Assembly (NCBI GenBank): GCA_963791235.1
Contig: CAWBRW010000021.1
Coordinates: forward strand, 1 to 64,000
Length of the DNA stretch: 64,000 nucleotides
From: JALORV01 sp963791235
GTDB lineage: Bacteria > Pseudomonadota > Gammaproteobacteria > Burkholderiales > Burkholderiaceae_F
Direction of reading: 5' to 3'
The notes under the pieces: model-generated
Told to the model about the DNA's origin: nothing
What the model saw: the letters and a program-made list of their open reading frames with translations, nothing else
Database searches by the model: none
Made by a program: the position numbers and the translations under genes
Part shown: positions 26,457-32,982 of the stretch, one piece after another
Numbering within the stretch: position 1 is the first letter of the stretch
Layout: each line of letters begins with the position of its first letter

Positions 26457-26471
26457 GCAATCGCCGTGCCG
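26457..26471 (-). promoter_or_regulatory. Predicted sigma-54 promoter (glsB-type gene)
   Basis: The minus strand reads CGGCACGGCGATTGC followed by T; only the first base differs from TGGCACG-N4-TTGC. It leaves a leader of about 60 bases before the glsB-type ATG. Confidence 0.72.
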
Positions 26472-26502
26472 TGGCGCGCGCCCCGCGTTTCTGGCGCGGA
26501 CT

Positions 26503-26517
26503 TGGCATGGACTTTGC
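26503..26517 (+). promoter_or_regulatory. Predicted sigma-54 promoter, consensus match
   Basis: TGGCATGGACTTTGC fits TGGCAY-G-N4-TTGC at every position. It is divergent from the promoter at 26,457-26,471, with 31 bases between the two. A transcript from it would begin near 26,529, upstream of the ATG at 26,561. Confidence 0.78.
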
Positions 26518-26560
26518 GTGGTCATGTCGCACCACCCAACAACGACGAGGAGCCCACAAG

Positions 26561-26764
26561 ATGAACAAGCGAGAGAGCAAGCAAATTCGTCCGGTCATGT
26601 TCGTGCTGCGCAAGCTGCATCGCGGATGCTGGGTCGTCGCGTGCGACGGCCGCTGGATCGCCGGTGCGGTGCTCAGTTCGTTGCCTGCGGCGGCCGCCTA
26701 TGCGGGAGAGATCGCGGCGGCGTCGGGCTGGCAGAACTTCCTCGTCAGCGTTGTTTCGCGCTAG
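26561..26764 (+). CDS. Small protein of unknown function behind a sigma-54 promoter
   Basis: The product from ATG 26561 has 67 residues: a basic N-terminus, a CWVVACDGRW segment with two Cys, then an Ala-rich helix. GACGAGGAGCCC upstream is a plausible ribosome site. The frame is open further upstream, but a sigma-54 promoter at 26,503 restricts the start. I recognise no family, though the WVV-x5-W pattern recalls DUF2188-like small proteins. Convergent with the hydrolase gene. Confidence 0.6.
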   Translation: MNKRESKQIRPVMFVLRKLHRGCWVVACDGRWIAGAVLSSLPAAAAYAGEIAAASGWQNFLVSVVSR

Positions 26765-26778
26765 CCCAAAGTCATCTC

Positions 26779-27360
26779 TCATTGATCGCTCGGAGCGACA
26801 TCCGCTCCGAGCACCTTGCCCAGATAATTCACGGCCGCTGCGTGGTGCTCGCGCGAAGCGCTGGCGATGCAGTCGCTTGGCACGCGCAGCGAATAGCCGC
26901 GGACGTAGGCGTCCATCGCGGTAAAAAGCACACACCATTCGCTCGCAACACCGGCGATCACGAGTTCGCGCGCCTTTAATTGCTGCAGCAGAACTTGCAG
27001 CGGGGTCTCGTAGAACGCTGAGTGACGCGGCTTGACGACAGTGATGTCATCTCGTGCCGGCGCAAGCAGCTCGGCGATCTCGGCGGCCTCGCCGCCGCTA
27101 TTCCGGCACTGCTGGAGCAGAGTGTGGAAGTCGGAGCGCCAGACTCCGTAGTTGTCGTTCGCGTAAATCGCCTGCACGCCGGTGCGCGACAGTCGCTGCT
27201 TGAGGCGCGCCGTGCAGCGCGCGGCGGCGAGTGCGGGCCGGCGCAATTGGTCCGCGCCGGCGTGCGTGAGTGGATTTATCCAGTCAACCAGCAGAAGCAC
27301 CCGGGCGCTTACAGACGGAGCGCCGTCAAAGCTTGGTTGTGCGGGTGCGGTGGTTGCCAA
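26779..27360 (-). CDS. Isochorismatase-family cysteine hydrolase
   Basis: The 193-residue protein has the cysteine-hydrolase triad: Asp in LLLVDWINP (near 25), Lys in VVKPRHSAF (near 110), and Cys in GVASEWCVLFTAMDA (near 147). The family hydrolyses amides or enol ethers such as nicotinamide or isochorismate; the substrate is not clear here. The start used is TTG 27360 and is uncertain. Its last codons form a perfect 10-base hairpin (26,788-26,812) that could end the convergent message. Confidence 0.87.
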   Translation of the reverse strand: MATTAPAQPSFDGAPSVSARVLLLVDWINPLTHAGADQLRRPALAAARCTARLKQRLSRTGVQAIYANDNYGVWRSDFHTLLQQCRNSGGEAAEIAELLAPARDDITVVKPRHSAFYETPLQVLLQQLKARELVIAGVASEWCVLFTAMDAYVRGYSLRVPSDCIASASREHHAAAVNYLGKVLGADVAPSDQ

Positions 27361-27551
27361 AGCCGTGCGATCCGAGGGGTGAAGTTCTTACACACCGCGC
27401 GAGGCTAATGGGTGAAAATTCCAGTCGTAGCCCCCTTGAGGTACAAGATCGGAAGCATTTTCCGTGCTCGGTCTGATATCGTTTTCCGTCCAAAGGTGCC
27501 CGCCCCGAGACGAGGCACGAAGCAAGAATTGCGGCGCGAGGGAGGTAGTCC

Positions 27552-28963
27552 ATGGGTCATGCGTTGATTGTCGATGACGACACTGACGCGGCCGAAATGC
27601 TGGCCGAACTGGCTGTCAGCCAGGGCTTTACCGCAGCGACCGCGCGAACCATGCGCGAAGCCAAGCGTCAGCTCGTCATGAACGCGCCCGACGTCGTGTT
27701 CCTCGATCTGATGCTGCCGGACGGCAAGGGCACGGAGCTGTTCGAGGACAAGTCGGCATTGGGTAACACCGAAGTGGTGCTTATTACCGGCCACGCGAGC
27801 CTCGAAACGTCGATCGAGGCGTTGCGGCTGGGAGCAGCTGATTACCTGATCAAGCCGGTGACGCCGTCGCAGGTGACCAGCGTGCTGAGCCGCGTGATGC
27901 GTCCGGCCGAACTGCAGGCAGAAATTACCGACCTGCAGGAGGAGATGGATCGAACCGGCCGATTTGGCGAAATGTGGGGCACGTCCGAGGCCATGCGCCG
28001 CGTCTATGAGCAGGTCTCGCGAGTTGCCGGGACTGCGGTCACGGTGCTGATCGAAGGCGAGAGCGGCACCGGCAAGGAACTGGTGGCGCAGCTCGATCCA
28101 CGAGCTGAGCCGTCGTCGCAGCCGACCGTTCCTCGCAATCAACTGCGGCGCGATGTCGCCGCACCTGATCGAAAGCGAGATCTTCGGCCACGAGAAAGGC
28201 AGCTTCACCGGCGCCGATCGCCAGCACCAGGGCTTCTTCGAGCGCGCGCATGGCGGCACGCTGTTCCTCGACGAGATCACCGAGATGCCGCTGGAGCTGC
28301 AGGTCAAGCTGCTGCGCGTGCTCGAAACCGGCACCTTCATGCGCGTCGGATCGACCGATACACAGACCACCGACGTGCGCGTGATCGCCGCGACCAACCG
28401 CATTCCGGAGCAAGGCGGTCGCGGAGGGCAAGCTGCGCGAAGACCTGCTGTACCGCCTGAACGTGTTCCCGATGCGGTTGCCGCCGCTGCGCGAGCGCCG
28501 CGAAGACGTCCAGCTGCTGGCCGACCACTTCCTGCGCGAGATCTGCGAGACCGAGGGACAGGTGAAGCGCTTTTCGCCGGCGGCCTACGCGGCGCTGCAG
28601 GCGCACGACTGGCCCGGCAACGTGCGCGAACTGCGCAATGTCGTGCAGCGCGCCTATGTGATGGCGCGCGATTCCGTGATCACCGACAGCTGGCTGGAAC
28701 TGGGATCGACGAAGACCGCGCGGGAAGAGGACGTGCCGCTGCTGTCGATCTCTGTCGGCACGTCGATCGCCGAAGCTGAGCGCGCGCTGATTCTCGCCAC
28801 GCTCGAGCACTATGAGGGCCAGAAGGAGCGCACCGCCGCCGTCCTCGGCGTGAGCCTGAAGACCCTGTACAACCGTCTGAAGGAATACTCGGTGGACCTT
28901 CCGCCATCGAACGGCAACGGCGGATCGCACACTTCGCCGCGGATTGCTCCTCCAGTGTCCTGA
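27552..28963 (+). pseudogene. NtrC-family sigma-54 response regulator with two +1 frameshifts
   Basis: From the ATG at 27552 (GAGGGAGGTAG upstream) the sequence encodes a receiver (Asp in VVFLDLMLP, Lys in YLIKPV), an AAA+ domain with Walker A GESGTGKE, the sigma-54 contact loop GSFTGAD and Walker B GGTLFLDE, and a C-terminal Fis helix-turn-helix (TAAVLGVSLKTLYNRLKEY). One extra base near 28,092-28,095 and another in a G run near 28,414 break the frame. With both removed the gene reads through as 469 residues, a normal family length. Either sequencing error or recent loss. It lies in the middle of many predicted sigma-54 promoters. Confidence 0.9.
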
Positions 28964-28970
28964 CCACGAC

Positions 28971-28995
28971 CCGGCCGCGGCTTTCTCGCGGCCGG
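28971..28995. terminator. Hairpin after the sigma-54 regulator
   Basis: CCGGCCGCG pairs with CGCGGCCGG around a seven-base loop, eight bases after the regulator stop. A short T-containing segment follows. Likely a terminator. Confidence 0.7.
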
Positions 28996-29005
28996 TCGTC
29001 CTCCC

Positions 29006-29020
29006 AGGAATGAAGCTTGC
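29006..29020 (+). promoter_or_regulatory. Predicted sigma-54 promoter, weaker match
   Basis: AGGAATGAAGCTTGC keeps GG, ATG and TTGC with proper spacing; it closely resembles the sequence at 20,655. It sits 94 bases upstream of the BON-domain gene. Confidence 0.5.
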
Positions 29021-29113
29021 CGGTGAAGTGCACTGGCGCCGTTGAGCGCCATGTCATCTGCCGTTTCTGCGGTGGATCCCGACACGTTTCCACGTTTAAG
29101 CATGGGAGGAGTC

Positions 29114-29497
29114 ATGAAATCGATGTATCAACGATCAGTTCTTGCCACATTGCTGTCCGGCGCGGCCGTGCTCGCGTTCGCGGGGTGTTCCCCGGGCGAA
29201 CGTCAGCAGGTCAGCGACGACACGAGCCGCGCGGCACAGACCGCACGCAATGAGACGTCGCAGGCGGTCAAGAACACCGGTAAGGCCGTCGACGACGCGT
29301 CCGTTACAGCCAAGGTCAAGTCCACGCTGCTGGCAGATAACCAGGTCAGCGGCATGAAGATCGACGTCGACACCAGCAATGGCGTCGTGACGCTGAATGG
29401 CAGTGTCAGCACGGCGGCCGAGCGGGCGCGCGCCGAGCAGCTGGCTCGCGACATCGAAGGCGTGCGCTCGGTCAGAAACTATCTGTCTGCGCCCTGA
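29114..29497 (+). CDS. BON-domain lipoprotein (OsmY-like)
   Basis: Starting at ATG 29114, behind GGGAGGAGTC, the product has 127 residues. A lipoprotein signal ends at the lipobox LAFAGC; a helical linker rich in Thr, Ala and Lys follows; then one BON domain (about 62-127) with the pattern VTLNGSVSTAAERARAEQLA and a final VRSVRNYL. OsmY-type BON proteins sit in the periplasm and bind membranes during osmotic stress. Usually two BON copies occur; here there is one. Confidence 0.88.
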   Translation: MKSMYQRSVLATLLSGAAVLAFAGCSPGERQQVSDDTSRAAQTARNETSQAVKNTGKAVDDASVTAKVKSTLLADNQVSGMKIDVDTSNGVVTLNGSVSTAAERARAEQLARDIEGVRSVRNYLSAP

Positions 29498-29522
29498 GGC
29501 CTGGATGGAAAAGGAAAACCCG

Positions 29523-29798
29523 ATGAAACAGAAGAGTGATCGCAAGCCGGGAGAAACCCCGGACAAGGTGCAGGGCGAGGGCAACTACGAGGCGGCGCGT
29601 CGCTACAACGAAGCGGCGCGCGAACACGCCAGGTCGGCCGACGTCGAGAGCGAAGCGCGCGATGCGCAACCGACGGACGAGCGCGAGGCGCGCGAGTTGC
29701 AGGACGCGGAAGATGCCGGGCGTGCCCGCGCGCTGGAGGAGGATTCCCTGCTCGACGATCCGGAGGGGATCGAACACGACCCTGGGAAAGGGCGCTGA
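29523..29798 (+). CDS. Small charged, probably disordered protein
   Basis: The ATG at 29523 is preceded by AAGGAAAACCCG, giving 91 residues; an upstream ATG at 29505 is possible. The product is highly charged, rich in Glu, Ala, Arg and Asp, without hydrophobic segments, and includes a YEAARRYNEAAREHARS segment found in several small proteobacterial stress-type proteins. It lies 25 bases after the BON gene and is probably co-transcribed. Function unknown. Confidence 0.65.
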   Translation: MKQKSDRKPGETPDKVQGEGNYEAARRYNEAAREHARSADVESEARDAQPTDEREARELQDAEDAGRARALEEDSLLDDPEGIEHDPGKGR

Positions 29799-29810
29799 TA
29801 GCTGATGGAG

Positions 29811-29842
29811 CGACCGGGCGATCATTGATCGTCGCCCGGTCG
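29811..29842. terminator. Hairpin between convergent genes
   Basis: CGACCGGGCGATC pairs with GATCG-TCGCCCGGTCG across a three-base loop with a small bulge. It sits between the charged-protein gene and the peroxiredoxin gene and could end both messages. Confidence 0.7.
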
Positions 29843-29869
29843 ACTCGTTCCAGTCGCGCAGACGCCGCT

Positions 29870-30640
29870 TCAGGTCGGGCGAGATTCGGGCGGACCGGTC
29901 GGCCCGTAGACAAGAGCCTCGAGTTCGTCCGCGCCACCCACAAGCTGACCGTTCAGGAACACCAGCGGTACCGTCGTGCGTCCGGACAGCGCTCCCAGCA
30001 CGCGGCCGCGGACATCCGCATCCAGCGGAATCTCCACATAGGGAAATCCGGCTTGCTCGAGCAACTCGCGGGCACGTGCGCAGTGCTGGCAGCCCTCGCG
30101 GGAAAACATCACCACCTGATCCGGCGGCAGCGCTTCGGGATCGATCGCACCCAGCATCGTGTCAGCGTCTGACACCGTGTACGGGTCGCCGTCCTCCTCG
30201 GGTTCGACAAAACAGCGTTCGATTCGACCGTCGTTCACGAGCATCGAATAGCGCTGCGAGCGCCGGCCGAAGCCGACGTCGCTACGGTCCACCAGCAGGC
30301 CGAGCGCGGCCGAGAACTCGCCGTTGCCATCGGCAAGCATCGTGACGTACTGCGCTCCTTCTTCCCTGGCCCACGCTTCCATCACGTAGCTGTCGTTAAC
30401 CGACGCACAGATCACCTCGTCTATGCCTCTTGAAAGGAACACCGGCGCAAGCTCTTCATACCGTGGCAGATGCTGGCTCGAGCAGGTCGGTGTGAACGCG
30501 CCCGGCAGGCCGAACACGATGACACGGCGCCCGGAAAAGAGTTGATCGCTTTCGACGTCCTGCCAGTGCCCGTCGCGCAGAACCCGCACCCGCAGTGCGG
30601 GCAGGGTATCGCCTTCGGCGACTCGATGAGCATCCTGCAT
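29870..30640 (-). CDS. Peroxiredoxin-glutaredoxin fusion
   Basis: The 256-residue protein from ATG 30640 (CAGGAGAGCAAG upstream) has an N-terminal Prx5-type peroxiredoxin (about 5-165, peroxidatic Cys in GAFTPTCSSQHLP) and a C-terminal glutaredoxin (about 180-250) with the CQHC active site in FSREGCQHCARA and the TVPLVFLNGQLVGG glutathione loop. Hybrids of this kind, known from Haemophilus influenzae, reduce hydroperoxides using glutathione directly. It stands alone between terminators. Confidence 0.93.
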   Translation of the reverse strand: MQDAHRVAEGDTLPALRVRVLRDGHWQDVESDQLFSGRRVIVFGLPGAFTPTCSSQHLPRYEELAPVFLSRGIDEVICASVNDSYVMEAWAREEGAQYVTMLADGNGEFSAALGLLVDRSDVGFGRRSQRYSMLVNDGRIERCFVEPEEDGDPYTVSDADTMLGAIDPEALPPDQVVMFSREGCQHCARARELLEQAGFPYVEIPLDADVRGRVLGALSGRTTVPLVFLNGQLVGGADELEALVYGPTGPPESRPT

Positions 30641-30763
30641 CTTGCTCTCCTGGGTCCGGGTGCGGTTGATCGCAGCGCCCGTGACTCCTTGTGGCAGCAA
30701 CCGTCGATCCCGAGCGCGGACGCGCCCCTCCACCTGCCATCGATTCCTTGCGGCTCGCAGCGG

Positions 30764-31483
30764 TCACGCCGAAGGTGGCCGTGGTTCCCGGCTGCGCTGC
30801 ATGCGGCGCAGCGCGTTGGCCAGGCGGATCGCCGCCTGCGCGTCGCCGCGATCGATCAGCATCAGAGCGAGGAGTCGGTACGCCTCTTCCAGCTGCGCAT
30901 CGAGCGCGATGGCCTGCTCGTACGCGCGGCGCGCGAGGCGCCAGCGGCGCAGGCGCTCGAGCACGATCCCGTAGTGCAGATGCATCTGCGGTGACAGGGG
31001 CCACCGTCGCGAGGCGCGGCGAAACAGGGCCGCGGCGCGGCTGATCTGTCCGCGATTGAGCATGGCAACACCGGCGGCAAGCCACTCGTCCTGTCCGCTG
31101 ACGGGCGAGTCGACCTCCAGGTGGGCCGGAGCTTCGGACGGCGCTGTGACATCGAGCGCCAGAACGCGCTGTCCGGATTCGGCGTCCCAGAGACCGTCGG
31201 AATCGCTGACCACCAGTCGTCCGCCCCAGGCGCGGACCTGCCGGTGGCCGGGCGCAAGCTCTGCCAGGCGGGTTGCGCCGGCACGCAGCACGCGCCGTGG
31301 CAGCGCGCCGAGCGACTGCAGCGCCATTACGTCGTCGAGTGTCAGCAGCTGGCGCGCGGCGTGGGAGGCTGTGAACTTCACGACGCCGGCACGCAGCAGT
31401 AGGCGCGCCGTTGCGGGTGAAAGGCCCGCGAGGCGCGACGCCTGTACCAGCGTGTACGCCACTTTCCTGCCCACCATGTTCAA
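30764..31483 (-). CDS. MerR-type HTH protein with TPR repeats
   Basis: The 239-residue protein has an N-terminal MerR-like helix-turn-helix (about 8-50, TLVQASRLAGLSPATARLLLRAG), a middle beta-rich segment, and C-terminal tetratricopeptide repeats (about 130-230). No metal-binding Cys are present. It lies 31 bases after ku on the same strand, so it may be expressed with ku and could regulate repair or stress genes. The family assignment is by motif only. Confidence 0.75.
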   Translation of the reverse strand: MNMVGRKVAYTLVQASRLAGLSPATARLLLRAGVVKFTASHAARQLLTLDDVMALQSLGALPRRVLRAGATRLAELAPGHRQVRAWGGRLVVSDSDGLWDAESGQRVLALDVTAPSEAPAHLEVDSPVSGQDEWLAAGVAMLNRGQISRAAALFRRASRRWPLSPQMHLHYGIVLERLRRWRLARRAYEQAIALDAQLEEAYRLLALMLIDRGDAQAAIRLANALRRMQRSREPRPPSA

Positions 31484-31514
31484 TGCCCCTCGCAGGCCGT
31501 CGCGGCCCCAGGCA

Positions 31515-32426
31515 TCACGCGGCCCGACGGAGCGTTTTCTTGGCCGCGGTCTTCTTCGCGGGACGCGCCGGCTTTTCCTTCTCGCTGCCGCGGACCTTGT
31601 CGCCGCGGTTCGAGGGCCGCACGACTGCCTTGTCTGGCGCCGGCTTCGTTCCGCCTTTCAGGCTGGCACGCAGCGCTTCCATCAGATCGATGACGCGTGC
31701 GCCCTGGGGAGCGGCTGGAGCTTCGGGTGCGGTGACTTCGCGGCCGCTGACCTTCTGCGCGATCAGCGCTTCGATGCGGTCCTCGACATCATTCGTGTAC
31801 TTGGACGCGTCGAAGCCTTCCGTTGAGGTGATGCTGTCGATCAACTGCGCGGCGAGCTTGAGTTCGCTTTCATTGATCTTCGCCGACGGAATCTCGATCT
31901 CTTCAAACCCTCGCACCTCGTCGCTGTACAACAACTGCTGTAGCACAAGCCCATGTTCGGCGACGCGCAGTTGCACGAGATACTGCTTGCCGCGTGCGGC
32001 CCACCGGCCGATCGCGGTGCGGCCGGACGCATGCATTGCCTGCCGCAGCAACGCATACGGCTTTGCGCCGCCCTTGTCCGGGGCCAGGTAGTAGGCCCGC
32101 TCGTAGTACACCGGGTCCACGGTCTCCTGCGCGACGAATTCGGTGATCTCGATCGCGCCGCTGGAGGCCTCTTCGAGCGCTTCGAGTTCGTCCTTCGTGA
32201 AGGTGACGAAGCGGTCCTTCTCGAATTCGTAGGCTTTGACCAGTTCACTGCGCGGAACGTCTTTTTCCTCGGCAATGCAGCGGTACTGCTGACTGACCCG
32301 GCTGCCGCACTTGTGAAGGTAGTTAAAGCGGATCCGCCCCTTCGGATCCGTGGCGGCGAACAGGCGAACCGGGATCGTCACGAGTCCGAAGGTGACAGTA
32401 AGCGACTGCAGCGAACGTGCTGCCAT
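31515..32426 (-). CDS. ku: Ku, double-strand-break end-binding protein
   Basis: The 303-residue protein shows the bacterial Ku core: SLTVTFGLVTIPVRLFAATD at the start, FNYLHKCGSRVSQQYRC, YYLAPDKGGAKPYALLRQAM, and GRTAIGRWAARGKQYL. After the core (about residue 255) comes a Lys/Pro/Ala-rich tail of the kind that contacts DNA and LigD. Homodimeric Ku rings hold DNA ends and recruit LigD, encoded 8 kb away in the same stress region. ATG 32426 is the start; no sigma-54 match is seen in front of it. Confidence 0.96.
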   Translation of the reverse strand: MAARSLQSLTVTFGLVTIPVRLFAATDPKGRIRFNYLHKCGSRVSQQYRCIAEEKDVPRSELVKAYEFEKDRFVTFTKDELEALEEASSGAIEITEFVAQETVDPVYYERAYYLAPDKGGAKPYALLRQAMHASGRTAIGRWAARGKQYLVQLRVAEHGLVLQQLLYSDEVRGFEEIEIPSAKINESELKLAAQLIDSITSTEGFDASKYTNDVEDRIEALIAQKVSGREVTAPEAPAAPQGARVIDLMEALRASLKGGTKPAPDKAVVRPSNRGDKVRGSEKEKPARPAKKTAAKKTLRRAA

Positions 32427-32493
32427 GTCAAGGAATCAGTGAGTTAATGCAAGGGACCGTGGCCGGCGGCAGAGCGTCGGACTTGTTGGTAGG

Positions 32494-32508
32494 TGGCACG
32501 GGAATTGC
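32494..32508 (+). promoter_or_regulatory. Perfect sigma-54 promoter without an adjacent gene
   Basis: TGGCACGGGAATTGC followed by T matches the -24/-12 consensus at every position and is the best in the window. It reads toward 32,520 and onward. The first convincing coding start on this strand is about 380 bases downstream. Confidence 0.8.
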
Positions 32509-32898
32509 TCATACCCCGGCCTGTGGGGTGCACGCATTGATCCCACGTGCGGCGCGTCCCGATAGCCCGGGGCAGCCCCCGGGATCCCGGCAATGCTTGC
32601 AGCAAGAACATCTTTGACCCCACCAATACCTAGCCGACCCGCGCAGGCGCGCGCACTGCTGGCCAGACGCGGCTGCGTGCGCCCGGCCGATGGCCGAGTG
32701 ATCGCAGCGCGGCGGCACCAGGACGGCATACGGTCAACTGCAGTACATAGAACACGGCAACCTCGGGGGATTGGCATCAAGCCGCTCTCGGCAAATGGCA
32801 TGCCGCCCGCCGCAGGGCGGACCCCTGCGCAATCGCGATTTACCTGCGGCACAATCGGCACGCTGGGAAGGGGCTGTAAGGATTGAAGGAGCTATCCG
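32509..32898 (+). other. Long untranslated stretch, possible small RNA or leader
   Basis: No convincing gene lies here. A transcript from the sigma-54 promoter would begin near 32,520 and pass a CCCC/GGGG hairpin and a very stable one at 32,566-32,583 (CCCGGGG, loop CAGC, CCCCGGG). It could be a short RNA ended by that hairpin, or the leader of the hybrid-kinase operon. A 97-codon frame at 32,593-32,886 looks random. Confidence 0.4.
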
Positions 32899-32982
32899 AT
32901 GAACGACAGCCCGCATGGCGTGCGGCACCGATTCCTTCGCGATCACCGCGTGAGCGCCGGACAACAGGTGCATCAGCCTTGA
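32899..32982 (+). CDS. Short upstream reading frame coupled to the hybrid kinase
   Basis: ATG 32899 has a very good ribosome site (AAGGAGCTATCCG) and opens a 27-residue frame, rich in Arg, His and Gln. Its stop overlaps, as TTGA (32,979-32,982), a TTG in frame with the kinase. This suggests a leader peptide whose translation feeds the kinase start. The peptide has no family. Confidence 0.5.
   Translation: MNDSPHGVRHRFLRDHRVSAGQQVHQP

Noticed and set aside
26788..26812. Perfect 10-base hairpin near 26.8 kb as a stand-alone terminator
   Set aside because: It lies within the last codons of the hydrolase gene. It may still act as terminator for the convergent gene, but I did not list it separately.
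27520..27545. GGCAC followed by TTGC upstream of the sigma-54 regulator
   Set aside because: The spacing between the two elements is ten bases, not five, so it is not a sigma-54 promoter.
32593..32886. A 97-codon plus-strand frame after the perfect sigma-54 promoter
   Set aside because: No ribosome site, no motif, and an amino acid make-up like random GC-rich DNA. I kept the region as possible small RNA or leader instead.
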